In this document: positions 43,901-52,263 of the stretch, piece by piece
How the letters are laid out: each line of letters begins with the position of its first letter
How positions within the stretch are numbered: the first letter of the stretch is position 1
Origin: Inquilinus ginsengisoli_B
GTDB lineage: Bacteria; Pseudomonadota; Alphaproteobacteria; DSM-16000; Inquilinaceae
Length of the DNA: 64,000 nt
Assembly: GCF_050434925.1 (NCBI RefSeq)
Contig: NZ_JBNDJK010000001.1
Coordinates: forward strand, 4,402,001 to 4,466,000
Reading direction: 5' to 3'
Program-made: the position numbers and the translations under genes
The notes under the pieces: model-generated
Told to the model about the DNA's origin: nothing
What the model saw: the letters and a program-made list of their open reading frames with translations, nothing else
Databases searched by the model: none

Positions 43901-44419
43901 CAGATGCTGGACGAAGCGGTGCGCGCCGCCCGTGCCGGCATCAGCGCGTCGGACGAGGTGGTCGAAAGCTGGACGCCGCAGATCAATCTCGGCGTGCCGG
44001 TGCTGATCCCGGAGACCTATGTCGCCGACCTGCAGGTGCGGCTCGACCTCTATCGCCGGATCTCGGCGCTGGAGGGCCAGGCGGAGCTGGACGGCTTCGC
44101 CGCCGAGCTGATCGACCGCTTCGGCGCCCTGCCGGAGGAGGTCGAGAACCTGCTGGAGCTGGTGGCGATCAAGCAGCTGTGCCGCACCGCCGGGGTGGAG
44201 CGGCTGGACGCCGGGCCGAAGGGCGCGGTGATCGGCTTCCGCGACAACCGGTTCGCCAAGCCGGACAAGCTGATCGGCTTCATCCAGCGCATGGCCGGGG
44301 CGATCAAGGTCCGTCCGGACCAGAAGCTGGTCTATGCCCGCGGCTGGGAGACCCCGCAGGATAGGGTGGGCGGCGCCCGCAAGCTGGTACAGCGCCTGGC
44401 CGATCTGGCCGCGGGGTAG
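40931..44419 (+). CDS. mfd: transcription-repair coupling factor Mfd
   Basis: 1162 residues, full length. The N-terminal UvrB-like region contains DCLPYDRVSPNPETVAERV and GEFAVRGGIVDLFPPG. The RNA-polymerase interaction domain follows near residues 490-560 (GDIVVHQDHGIGRYEGLETL). The translocase has GDVGFGKTEVA near 641, VIVDEEQHFGVKQKEKL and TATPIPRTLQMSLSG. The C-terminal domain that hides the UvrA site ends the protein. It removes stalled RNA polymerase and recruits UvrA to the damage. Confidence 0.97.
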   Translation: MSALAEPVAARTAARHRAIGGVPQGQDARLIAELARKAGDKGLLHVASDDARLPALEAALAFFAPDLPVVVLPPWDCLPYDRVSPNPETVAERVDALTRLLVAREPGRPFVVLTTIGAAMQRVPPRDAFAEASLSIAPGQRVDLEGLQGFLARNGYVRAQTVREPGEFAVRGGIVDLFPPGIEEPLRLDLFGDELEKIRRFDPMSQRTTGEVDRITLKPMGEVFLDPASIARFRSGYRELFGAINDDDPLYEAISAGRKQPGMEHWLPLFHDSLDTVFDYLPDASVTLDHQLEQARDQRLAQIADFYEARLTHQAAQKKAKGVPYRPIPPDRLYLDVAEWDAGLAGRPVTNFSPFAPPEGGIDAGGRRGHDFAEARANPEVNLYAAVRNHIGELKTAGKRVLIAGYTTGARDRLRTMLSEQGRADFAVAESWAGVEKTNPASAVMVVLPLEHGFSAPDLAVVTEQDILGDRLTRPQKKRRKSEQFIAEVSALAAGDIVVHQDHGIGRYEGLETLTVGGAAHDCLRIVYEGGDKLFVPVENIEVLSRYGSGDMAVQLDKLGGAGWQARKARVKKRLKDMAEELMRIAAARALRTTAALPPPEGLYEEFAARFPYAETEDQQRAIDEVLDDLQSGRPMDRLVCGDVGFGKTEVALRAAFAAAANGVQVAVVVPTTLLARQHFRTFSERFKGLPLRVAQLSRMVTPKEAKLVRDELAAGTMDIVVGTHAILSKQVSFKNLGLVIVDEEQHFGVKQKEKLKALREDVHVLTLTATPIPRTLQMSLSGVRELSLITTPPIDRLAVRTFVLPFDPVIIREAVMREHFRGGQTYYVCPRIDDLAEAHQTLLELVPEVKIAVAHGQMPATQLEEVMSAFYDGQFDVLLATAIVESGLDVPSANTMVIHRADLFGLAQLYQLRGRIGRSKLRGYAYLTYGPRKALSKTAQQRLHVIETLDTLGAGFTLASHDMDIRGAGNLLGEEQSGHIREVGAELYQQMLDEAVRAARAGISASDEVVESWTPQINLGVPVLIPETYVADLQVRLDLYRRISALEGQAELDGFAAELIDRFGALPEEVENLLELVAIKQLCRTAGVERLDAGPKGAVIGFRDNRFAKPDKLIGFIQRMAGAIKVRPDQKLVYARGWETPQDRVGGARKLVQRLADLAAG

Positions 44420-44430
44420 GGCTGCTTGCT

Positions 44431-44441
44431 CCCATATTGGG
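44431..44441 (+). promoter_or_regulatory. palindrome before the higBA pair
   Basis: CCCATATTGGG is an 11-base inverted repeat 19 bases before the toxin start. It is a likely site for autoregulation by the antitoxin. Confidence 0.45.
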
Positions 44442-44460
44442 ATCGTTGTAGGATCTCGAA

Positions 44461-44784
44461 ATGCGGATCATCGCCCGGCGGACGCTGCGGGAATTCGTCG
44501 CCAGTCTCGCCGGTCAGAAGGCCCAGCCGGCGGTGAAAGCAGCGCTGGATGCTTGGTTCGATGAAGTGAGCAAGGCCAGTTGGGCCACCACTGCCGACGT
44601 GAAACGGTTGTATGCGACAGCGAGTGTCGTGACGTCTGAGCGCATCGTGTTCAACATCAAAGGCAACGACTATCGTCTGGTCGTATCGGTCGATTTCGAA
44701 AAGGCGATCGTCTGGGTCAAATGGATCGGCACCCACAGGGCCTATGACCAGATCGACGTGACGGAGGTGCAGCATGGCGACTGA
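44461..44784 (+). CDS. higB: HigB-type mRNA interferase toxin
   Basis: 107 residues. The frame matches the HigB toxin family (RelE fold): RIIARRTLREFVA, KRLYATASVVTSERIVFNI, GNDYRLVVSVDFEKAIVWVK and WIGTHRAYDQID. Such toxins cleave mRNA, often on the ribosome. It overlaps the antitoxin gene by 11 bases, with the toxin first, which is the usual order in hig systems. Confidence 0.9.
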   Translation: MRIIARRTLREFVASLAGQKAQPAVKAALDAWFDEVSKASWATTADVKRLYATASVVTSERIVFNIKGNDYRLVVSVDFEKAIVWVKWIGTHRAYDQIDVTEVQHGD

Positions 44785-45163
44785 GGTGAGGCCGATCCGC
44801 ACCGAGGCGGATTATGAGGAGGCCCTGGGCGAGATCGGACGCCTGTGGGGAGCCAAAAGCGGCACGGCCGATGGCGATCGACTGGATGTGTTGGCGACCC
44901 TGATCGATGCCTATGAAGCCCAGCACCATCCGATGGACCCGCCGGATCCGATCGAGGCCATCAGGTTCAGAATGGAGCAGCAGGGCCTGACCCGTCGGGA
45001 TCTCGAACCGCTGATAGGGACCCGCGCCCGCGTGGCGGAGGTGATGAATCGTAGACGGGGCTTGTCGATCGACATGATCCGACGCCTGCACGAAAGGCTG
45101 GGGATTTCGGCCGATGTGCTGATCCGGCCATCCTTGAGGGGTGACTCCGCCGCCACCCGTTGA
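44774..45163 (+). CDS. higA: HigA-type antitoxin (XRE HTH)
   Basis: 129 residues. The N-terminal half is typical for this HigA group (IRTEADYEEALGEIGRLWG), with MDPPDPIEAIRFRMEQQGL in the middle. The helix-turn-helix is RRDLEPLIGTRARVAEVMNRRRGLS. It neutralises HigB and represses the operon. Confidence 0.9.
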   Translation: MATEVRPIRTEADYEEALGEIGRLWGAKSGTADGDRLDVLATLIDAYEAQHHPMDPPDPIEAIRFRMEQQGLTRRDLEPLIGTRARVAEVMNRRRGLSIDMIRRLHERLGISADVLIRPSLRGDSAATR

Positions 45164-45219
45164 GGTGCTCAATCGCGCCGGTTCCATACCGCATCGAATG
45201 GAGCTGGTAGAACGGGCCG

Positions 45220-45876
45220 CTACGCCCGTTCCGATAGCGGCGCGGAGACGGCGTGTTCGCGGGCGAGGTCGAGCAGGGGCAGAAAGGCGCTCGGCTCCTG
45301 GGCGCCGGAGACGGCGTAGCGGCCGTCGAAGACGAAGCACGGCACCGCCTGGATGCCCAGTTGCCGGGCCCGCAGGTCGGCAGCCTGGATCTCGGCGATG
45401 CCGATCTCGCTGGCCAGGACCCCGCCCACGCGGCGACGGTCGAAGCCCAGATCTTCCGCGATGCCGATCAGGATCTCGCGATTGCCGACGTCCAGGCCGT
45501 CGACGAAATAGGCGGCAAACAGCGCATCGACCATGCGGTCGGCCTCGCCCAGCTCGCCGGCATGGCGGATCAGCCGGTGCGCCTCGACCGTGTTCGGGGT
45601 GCGGCGGATCACGCTCTGGTTCAGCGGCAGGCCTTCCTTGCCGGCAGCCTCGGCGACCACGGCGTTGATCTGCCGCATGCGCTCGCGCCCGCCGAACTTG
45701 GCGATCATGTAGCTCTGCCGGTCGACGCCCTGCTTCGGCATCTCCGGGTTCAGCTGGAAAGGCTGCCAGCGGAGCTCGATGCCGGGCAGCGGCCGTATCG
45801 CCAGGGCGCGCTGCAGCCGGTGCTTGCCGATGTAGCACCAGGGGCAGACCACGTCGAAGAAGATGTCGATCCGCAT
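45220..45876 (-). CDS. DsbA family oxidoreductase, FrnE-like
   Basis: 218 residues. The active site CPWC is at 11-14 (FFDVVCPWCYIGKHRL), and the cis-Pro loop is GIQAVPCFVFDGRYAVSGAQ. There is no signal peptide, so it works in the cytoplasm, like FrnE. Such proteins exchange disulphides and help under oxidative stress. Its ATG follows immediately on the TGA of the small basic protein gene, and it ends a three-gene run. Confidence 0.9.
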   Translation of the reverse strand: MRIDIFFDVVCPWCYIGKHRLQRALAIRPLPGIELRWQPFQLNPEMPKQGVDRQSYMIAKFGGRERMRQINAVVAEAAGKEGLPLNQSVIRRTPNTVEAHRLIRHAGELGEADRMVDALFAAYFVDGLDVGNREILIGIAEDLGFDRRRVGGVLASEIGIAEIQAADLRARQLGIQAVPCFVFDGRYAVSGAQEPSAFLPLLDLAREHAVSAPLSERA

Positions 45877-46116
45877 TCACCCAGTATCCCGCGGCGGACG
45901 GCGTTTGGGAATGGGATCGGCTTCCTGCTCGGCCGCGGCGTCGCGGTCGGCGATCTCTTCGGCGAGAAGGCCGATCGCCAGCGTGTTGCGCTCGGCCTCC
46001 TGCACCTCGAGGTTGGCCTTGGCCCGGCGGTCCTGCCGCAGCCGGTCCGCCTTCACGGCCCGTTCGACCCGCTCCGGGTCGCGCCGCCCGCCGCCGCGGT
46101 TGCGCCAGTTCGGCAT
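45877..46116 (-). CDS. small charged protein, unknown function
   Basis: 79 residues. The protein is strongly charged: a basic N-terminus (RNRGGGRRDPERVERAVKAD), then an acidic helical part (EVQEAERNTLAIGLLAEEI). No family is recognised. It lies between the HEPN-like gene (8 bases upstream) and the DsbA-like gene (no gap), which supports a real operon member. Confidence 0.5.
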   Translation of the reverse strand: MPNWRNRGGGRRDPERVERAVKADRLRQDRRAKANLEVQEAERNTLAIGLLAEEIADRDAAAEQEADPIPKRRPPRDTG

Positions 46117-46124
46117 GGCCGCCC

Positions 46125-46616
46125 TCAGGACCGTTTCGGCTTCGACTTGCCGCCGCCGACCCTGGTCTTCAGGATCTGGCGCGCGGCGCGGTACTCGGTG
46201 CGGAAGCGCAGCAGCTGGCCGCAGAGGAAGGCGATGCGCCGCTTCAGCTGCTGCTCCGGCGCAGTCTCGCCGCCCAGGATCCTCCCGTCGGCGGCGGTGA
46301 CGAAATCGCGGATCGCGGCCTCGACCCCGGACGGCTCCAGGTTGTGCGCCAGCCGGTTGCGCAGGCGGTTCAGCTTCTCCGCCGCGTCCAGTATGTCGTC
46401 CAGCGCTTCGTTCTTGATCAGGGCGCGGGCGAACTGGGTCTTGGTGAAGAAGTTGATCTGCAGCCCGTCCAGCGCCTGCGGGTTGGGCAGCATCTCCTGC
46501 AGCAGGTTGTTGATCTCCTCCTCCAGCAGGAGATGGCCCTTGAGAATGATCAGGGTGGCATCGTCCGTCCGCGGAAAGTGGCGGAGGAAGGTGACGAGGG
46601 AATCCTGGAGGTCCAT
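46125..46616 (-). CDS. HEPN-like helical protein, unknown function
   Basis: 163 residues and all-helical in appearance. The stretch EKLNRLRNRLAHNLEPSG carries an R-x4-H motif (RNRLAH), the signature of HEPN domains. The preceding LLLEEEINNLLQEMLPNP is similar to MltR/HEPN-type proteins. Many HEPN proteins are RNases or their regulators. The basic C-terminus (GGGKSKPKRS) could bind nucleic acid. It is followed closely by the small charged protein gene. Confidence 0.55.
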   Translation of the reverse strand: MDLQDSLVTFLRHFPRTDDATLIILKGHLLLEEEINNLLQEMLPNPQALDGLQINFFTKTQFARALIKNEALDDILDAAEKLNRLRNRLAHNLEPSGVEAAIRDFVTAADGRILGGETAPEQQLKRRIAFLCGQLLRFRTEYRAARQILKTRVGGGKSKPKRS

Positions 46617-46811
46617 GGCAACCGTGCGGCCGGAGGAGGGGCATCATCCGGGGGCGGGGGGCGGCTGGCAAGCGCGGTGATGCCGCGCCCGGCCGATCGC
46701 ATGACGTGTCGCCGCCTTCGCAGTCGGGGTCGGTTCCAGGCTAGCGGCGACACCCGGCATCCCGGTTAATGCGAGCCGTGGCTAGTCAGCAGCCGGCGAT
46801 CGAGGGCCCCC

Positions 46812-47516
<705 letters not shown>

Positions 47517-47584
47517 GGCCCCCTGCATCGTCGGGTGACCGGTTCGGCGTCGCCGGGGTCGACCCCGGCCCGGATCGGACGCTC

Positions 47585-48160
47585 TTGATCGCGTGCGGTG
47601 CCCTGGCGCGCGAGACGCTGGCCGTGATCCGCGCCAACGGCATCGCGGATCGCGTTGCCGTCACCTGCCTGCCCGCCATCCTGCACAACCGGCCCGAGCG
47701 CATCGCCGACCGGCTGCGCCAGCGCATCCGCACCGCCCGCGCCATGGGCTGGAGCCGAATCCGCATCGCCTATGCCGAATGCGGCAGCGGCGGCGCCATC
47801 GACCGGGTGCTGGCGGATGAGGGGGCCGAGCGCATCGGCGGCCCGCATTGCTACGCCTTCTTCGCCGGAACTGCCGATTTCGACCGGCTGATGGAGGAGG
47901 AGCCGGGCAGCTTCTTCCTGACCGACTATCTGGTCCGCCACTTCCAGACCCTGATCGTCGAAGGCATGGGGCTGGACCGCCACCCGGAGCTGCTGCCGAT
48001 GATCTTCGGCAACTACCGGCGGGTGGTCTATCTGGCCCAGACCGAGGATCCGGCGCTGCAGGCCCAGGCAGAGGCCGCGGCGGACCGGCTGGGGCTGGGT
48101 TATGAGTACCGCTTCACGAGTTACGGCGAATTCGCTCAGTTCGTGGCGGCTTCCGCCTGA
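47585..48160 (+). CDS. DUF1638 protein
   Basis: About 191 residues. There is no ATG or GTG at the expected place. TTG 47585 (encoding LIACGALARE) is the most likely start, but an earlier CTG overlapping the corrinoid gene stop is possible. Family features are LIACGALARETLAVI, CLPAILHNRPERI, RIAYAECGSGGAID, HCYAFFAG and FFLTDYLVRHF. The Cys and His residues (ACGA, ECGSGG, GPHCYAFF) could bind a metal or cobalamin. The family recurs next to corrinoid methyltransferase genes but its function is not known. Confidence 0.8.
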   Translation: MIACGALARETLAVIRANGIADRVAVTCLPAILHNRPERIADRLRQRIRTARAMGWSRIRIAYAECGSGGAIDRVLADEGAERIGGPHCYAFFAGTADFDRLMEEEPGSFFLTDYLVRHFQTLIVEGMGLDRHPELLPMIFGNYRRVVYLAQTEDPALQAQAEAAADRLGLGYEYRFTSYGEFAQFVAASA

Positions 48161-48183
48161 CCTTTTACCGATCGAGAGACTCC

Positions 48184-48486
48184 ATGCCGCAGCTCATCAT
48201 CGTCTCCTGGCGCGACATCCCGAGCCAGGTCACCGCCAAGGCCGGCCGGCGCGACCAGGCCAAGGTGCTGCTGTCGCAGCGCTTCCAGGATGCGATCGAC
48301 CGCGCCGCCATGCGCGGCAAGGCGCGCGATGCCGACAGCTATCTCGAGGAATGGAAGAAGTCCGAGCCGGTCGAGTGCGGCGACGACCTGCAGGCCGAGG
48401 CCGATGCGGCCGCGGCGCGGATCGAGGCGGAATATGACGACGCCCGGCTGCGGGCCCTGGTCGAAGCTGGCGGCATCGCGGGCTGA
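48184..48486 (+). CDS. small PF13769-type ('virulence factor') protein
   Basis: 100 residues. It matches the short family labelled 'virulence factor' by its opening (PQLIIVSWRDIPSQVTAKAG), its KVLLSQRFQDAIDRAAM and the closing YLEEWKKSEPVECGDDLQAEADA. Despite the label, in alphaproteobacteria it travels with corrinoid one-carbon genes, as here. One conserved Cys (VECGDD) is notable. The function is unknown; a chaperone or an assembly factor for the corrinoid system is a guess. Confidence 0.75.
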   Translation: MPQLIIVSWRDIPSQVTAKAGRRDQAKVLLSQRFQDAIDRAAMRGKARDADSYLEEWKKSEPVECGDDLQAEADAAAARIEAEYDDARLRALVEAGGIAG

Positions 48487-48493
48487 GCGCGGC

Positions 48494-48808
48494 TCAGGAG
48501 GGACCAGGGCTGGGATCTGCGAGCTGTTGGTGCAGATCCATACGGTCGTGCAGGATTCGGAGGATCTCGATCATATCGTCCGTCTCTCGATAGACGATGA
48601 CGTGTCGTCCACAGGAGATGCTTCGATAGCCGCGACGGATCTCGTCGCGCACTCGACCGAGGTCTGGGTTTCTCTGGAGCTGGAGGAACCGTGCACGGAT
48701 CTGGCCGAGATATCGGGCTCTCTGATCGACACCCAGGGTCTCGGCGGTGTAGTGGCCAATGGCCGTCAAATCGGCCTTCGCCGCGGTAGAGACGATCAGC
48801 CGCTTCAC
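48494..48808 (-). CDS. parE: ParE-type toxin (RelE/ParE family)
   Basis: 104 residues. The family pattern is complete: IVSTAAKADLTAIGHYTAE, ARYLGQIRARFLQLQRNP, LGRVRDEIRRGYRSISCGRHVIVY and IEILRILHDRMDL. ParE toxins poison DNA gyrase. Its start overlaps the antitoxin stop (ATGA). The pair lies inside the corrinoid operon in the opposite direction. Confidence 0.9.
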   Translation of the reverse strand: MKRLIVSTAAKADLTAIGHYTAETLGVDQRARYLGQIRARFLQLQRNPDLGRVRDEIRRGYRSISCGRHVIVYRETDDMIEILRILHDRMDLHQQLADPSPGPS

Positions 48809-49053
48809 AGACGGGCGAAGAAGTCTTCGATCGCGTCGTCGCTGTCCAGGACCGTGACGCGGCCGGCGGCGATATCGGCCTCGCCCTTTGCCAGCTCGTC
48901 GCGCAGGCGCTCCAGCTTCAGGCGACGGATCTCGTCATGCTCCTGCATCAGGCGGAGCGCTTCGCGCACGACCTCGCTGGCATTGTTGTAGAGGCCGGAC
49001 TCCACCTTCTCCCGGACCAGTTCCTCTAACTTGGGTGTCAGTGAGATGTGCAT
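48805..49053 (-). CDS. parD: ParD-type antitoxin (ribbon-helix-helix)
   Basis: 82 residues. ATG 49053 has GAGGAG upstream. The ribbon-helix-helix is MHISLTPKLEELVREKV, then GLYNNASEVVREALRLMQEHD, and the C-terminal tail that wraps the toxin is acidic (DSDDAIEDFFARL). It should repress its own promoter at the palindrome 49094-49106. Confidence 0.9.
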   Translation of the reverse strand: MHISLTPKLEELVREKVESGLYNNASEVVREALRLMQEHDEIRRLKLERLRDELAKGEADIAAGRVTVLDSDDAIEDFFARL

Positions 49054-49075
49054 GGCCAAGATCTCCTCGCCCGCC

Positions 49076-49106
49076 ATGATAGGCGGATTCCAAACTTTGA
49101 CAAAGT
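49076..49106 (-). promoter_or_regulatory. parDE promoter with overlapping operator
   Basis: On the minus strand, TTGTCA and TATCAT are 16 bases apart, close to a sigma-70 consensus. The perfect palindrome ACTTTGACAAAGT (49094-49106) covers the -35 box, the expected place for ParD repression. Confidence 0.65.
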
Positions 49107-49221
49107 ACGGCAGCGGCATCCCTGACGCGCTTGCGGCAGGCGATGCCGCTGCAAGACGATCCCGGCCGGGGCGTTCCTCCTAGCCTCGATCCCACAGAAC
49201 TCCAGCATCCGAAGGCAGGGC

Positions 49222-50133
49222 ATGACGGACACGGTGATCAGCTCGGCGACCAAGGAGATCGCCATCGGCTTCGAGCGGCCCTTCGTCATCATCGGCGAGC
49301 GGATCAACCCGACCGGCCGCAAGATCCTGGCCGAGGAGATGAAGAACGGCGACTACAGCCGGGTCCAGTCCGACGCGCTGGCCCAGGTCGCGGCCGGGGC
49401 CCAGATGCTGGACGTCAATGCCGGCATCCCGCTGGCCGACGAGCCGCGCATCCTGGCCGAATGCATCCAGCTGGTGCAGTCGATCACCGATGTGCCGCTG
49501 TCGATCGACAGCTCGATCGTCGCTGCGCTGGAGGCCGGGCTGGCCGTCTACAAGGGCAAGGCCTTGGTCAATTCGGTCACCGGCGAGGATGAGCGGCTGG
49601 AGACGGTGCTGCCGCTGGTGAAGAAATACGGCGCCGCGGTTGTCGCCATCTCGAACGACGAGACCGGCATCTCCGAGGACCCGGACGTGCGCTTCGCCGT
49701 TGCCAAGAAGATCGTCGAGCGGGCGCGCGACCATGGCATCTCCTACGCCGACATCGTGGTCGACCCGCTGGTGATGCCGATCGGCGCCATCAACACCGCC
49801 GGGCGGCAGGTGTTCGCCCTGGTCCGCCGGCTGCGCGAGGAGCTGAAGGTCAACACCACCTGTGGAGCTTCCAATGTCAGCTTCGGCATGCCGAACCGGC
49901 ACGGGCTGAACGCTGCCTTCCTGACCATGGCGATCGGCGCCGGCATGACCTCGGCGATCACCAACCCGCTGCATGCGGAGAGCCTGCAGGCGGTGCTGGG
50001 CGCGGACACGATGATGGGGCATGACCCGCATTGCGCCCGCTGGATCCGGCAGTATCGTGAGCCCGCGCCCGAGGGCGCCGAGGCGGCCGGCGCGCGCGGC
50101 GGCCGCGAAGGGCGCCGGCGGCGGGCGCAGTGA
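49222..50133 (+). CDS. methyltetrahydrofolate:corrinoid methyltransferase (MtgA/AcsE-like)
   Basis: 303 residues. It has the pterin-binding TIM barrel of AcsE, MtgA and MetH: IIGERINPTGRKILAEEM, AQMLDVNAGIPL (the pterin-binding Asp and Asn), DVPLSIDSS and KALVNSVTGED. The end is basic and Gly-rich. The enzyme moves a methyl group between methylcobalamin on the corrinoid protein and tetrahydrofolate. In this setting it most likely forms methyl-tetrahydrofolate. It follows the parDE module and precedes the reactivator gene. Confidence 0.93.
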   Translation: MTDTVISSATKEIAIGFERPFVIIGERINPTGRKILAEEMKNGDYSRVQSDALAQVAAGAQMLDVNAGIPLADEPRILAECIQLVQSITDVPLSIDSSIVAALEAGLAVYKGKALVNSVTGEDERLETVLPLVKKYGAAVVAISNDETGISEDPDVRFAVAKKIVERARDHGISYADIVVDPLVMPIGAINTAGRQVFALVRRLREELKVNTTCGASNVSFGMPNRHGLNAAFLTMAIGAGMTSAITNPLHAESLQAVLGADTMMGHDPHCARWIRQYREPAPEGAEAAGARGGREGRRRRAQ

Positions 50134-50180
50134 CGTGAGGGGCGGCGCCTCGGCCGGGGCGCCGTGATGACGACGGGTTG

Positions 50181-52241
50181 ATGATGAACATGATCGACGC
50201 AGCGCAGCCGGGCCAGGACGCGACGCAGACGGCGCTGGTCGTCTTCACCCCGTCGGGCCATCGCGGCCGCTTCGCGCTGGGCACGCCGCTGCTGCAGGCG
50301 GCGCGGTCGCTCGGCGTCGACGTCGACAGCGTCTGCGGCGGCCGGTCGATCTGCGGTCGCTGCCAGGTCGAGATCGGCAACGGCCAGTTCGCCAAGCACG
50401 GCATCGAATCCCGCGCCGGCCATGCTTCCGGGACCGGAGCAGCGGAGCTGCGTTATGCCGAGAAGCGCGGGCTGAAGCCGGGCCGCCGGCTGTCCTGCCA
50501 GACCCTGATCCAGGGCGACCTCGTCGTCGACGTACCGCCAGAGAGCCAGGTGCACAAGCAGGTGGTCCGCAAGGACGCCGAGCACCGGGTTATCGAGGTC
50601 GACCCGCCGGTCAAGCTCTACTATGTCGAGGTGCGCGAGCCCGACATGCACGACCCCTCCGGCGATCTGCGCCGGCTGGAGGAGGCGCTGGCCGAGCAAT
50701 GGGGCATCACCGGCCTGGACTGCGACCTGCGGGTGATGCAGCGGCTCCAGAAAGCCCTCCGTGCCCAAAGCGAGACAGGGACCGGCTGGACCTGCACCGT
50801 GGCGGTGCGCGAGCAGCGAGTGAAGCGCCTGCTGGCCGTGTGGCCGGGCTTCCGCGACAAGATCTATGGCCTGGCCTACGACATCGGCTCCACCACCATC
50901 GCCTGCCATCTCTGCGACATCGAGACCGGCGAGGTCGTCGCCTCCGGCGGCGCCATGAACCCGCAGATCCGCTTCGGCGAGGATCTGATGAGCCGGGTCA
51001 GCTACATCATGATGAACCCCGGCGGTGACAAGGCGCTGACCGAGACGGTGCGGGAGGCGCTGAACGATCTCGCCCGGCACGTCACGGCCCAGGCCGGGCT
51101 GGAGGTCGAGGACGTGCTGGAGGTGACGCTGGTCGGCAACCCGATCATGCATCACCTGGTGCTGGGCATCGACCCGATCGAGCTGGGCGGCGCGCCCTTC
51201 GCGCTGGCCACCGACCAGGCGATCAACATCTGGGCGACCGAGATCGACCTCAGGATCCACCCAAACGCCCGGGTCTATGTCCTGCCCTGCATCGCCGGCC
51301 ATGTCGGCGCCGACACCGCCGCGGTGATCCTGTCGGAGGAGCCGCACAAATCGGACGACCTGCGGCTGATCGTCGATGTCGGCACCAATGCCGAAATCGT
51401 GCTCGGCAACAAGCATCGCCTGCTCGCCTGCTCCAGCCCCACCGGTCCCGCCTTCGAAGGGGCGCAGATCTCGTCGGGCCAGCGCGCCGCGCCGGGCGCG
51501 ATCGAGCGGGTGCGGATCGACCGCGACACGCTGGAGCCGCGCTTCCGCATCATCGGCAGCGAACTGTGGTCGGACGAGGAGGGTTTCGCCCAGAAGGTCC
51601 GGCGCACCGGCGTCACCGGCATCTGCGGCTCCGGCATCATTGAGGTGCTGGCCGAGATGTTCCTGGCCGGCGTGATCACCCAGGACGGGGTGATCGACGG
51701 CGGCATGGCGGCGCGCAGCGACCGCATCGTCGCCGACGGCCGCACCTTCAGCTACGTCCTGCACCGCGATGGCGAGCGCGAGCTGCGGGTCACCCAGAAC
51801 GACGTCCGTGCCATCCAGCTGGCCAAGGCCGCGCTCTATGCCGGGGTACGCCTCTTGATGGACAAGCTGGGCGTCGATCATGTCGACCGCATCACCCTGG
51901 CCGGCGCCTTCGGCAGCCATATCGACGTGAAATACGCCATGGTTCTGGGGCTGATCCCGGATTGCGACCTGACCAGGGTGGTGGCCGGCGGCAACGCCGC
52001 GGGCACCGGCGCCCGCATCGCCCTGGTCAGCCGCGCGGCCCGCGCCGAGATCGAGGAAGTCGTGCGCCGGGTCGAGAAGATCGAGACCGCGGTCGAGCCG
52101 ATGTTCCAGCAGCACTTCGTCGAGGCGATGGCGCTGCCGCACAAGACGGCAGCCTTCCCGAACCTGGCCGCCGTGGTCGATCTGCCGGCGCCGAAGACGG
52201 CCGAGGGCGGCGAGGGCGGACGTCGGCGCCGCCGCGGCTGA
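50181..52241 (+). CDS. RACo-like corrinoid reactivation protein ([2Fe-2S] plus ASKHA domain)
   Basis: About 686 residues; three ATGs at 50181, 50184 and 50190 are possible starts. The N-terminal ferredoxin domain has C-x5-C-x2-C (VCGGRSICGRCQ) and a fourth Cys (RLSCQT). The long C-terminal domain is ASKHA-type (LAYDIGSTTIACHLCDI; RLIVDVGTNAEIVLGN; TGICGSGIIEVLAEMF). It uses ATP to reduce oxidised Co(II) back to Co(I). This is especially needed if the pathway works in the presence of oxygen. Confidence 0.92.
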   Translation: MMNMIDAAQPGQDATQTALVVFTPSGHRGRFALGTPLLQAARSLGVDVDSVCGGRSICGRCQVEIGNGQFAKHGIESRAGHASGTGAAELRYAEKRGLKPGRRLSCQTLIQGDLVVDVPPESQVHKQVVRKDAEHRVIEVDPPVKLYYVEVREPDMHDPSGDLRRLEEALAEQWGITGLDCDLRVMQRLQKALRAQSETGTGWTCTVAVREQRVKRLLAVWPGFRDKIYGLAYDIGSTTIACHLCDIETGEVVASGGAMNPQIRFGEDLMSRVSYIMMNPGGDKALTETVREALNDLARHVTAQAGLEVEDVLEVTLVGNPIMHHLVLGIDPIELGGAPFALATDQAINIWATEIDLRIHPNARVYVLPCIAGHVGADTAAVILSEEPHKSDDLRLIVDVGTNAEIVLGNKHRLLACSSPTGPAFEGAQISSGQRAAPGAIERVRIDRDTLEPRFRIIGSELWSDEEGFAQKVRRTGVTGICGSGIIEVLAEMFLAGVITQDGVIDGGMAARSDRIVADGRTFSYVLHRDGERELRVTQNDVRAIQLAKAALYAGVRLLMDKLGVDHVDRITLAGAFGSHIDVKYAMVLGLIPDCDLTRVVAGGNAAGTGARIALVSRAARAEIEEVVRRVEKIETAVEPMFQQHFVEAMALPHKTAAFPNLAAVVDLPAPKTAEGGEGGRRRRRG

Positions 52242-52263
52242 AGCCGGAGCTTCCGGCCTGCGC

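Noticed and set aside
46617..46811. Possible cobalamin riboswitch before the corrinoid operon
   Set aside because: I looked for the conserved B12-box core and did not find it. The 195-base leader shows no convincing match.
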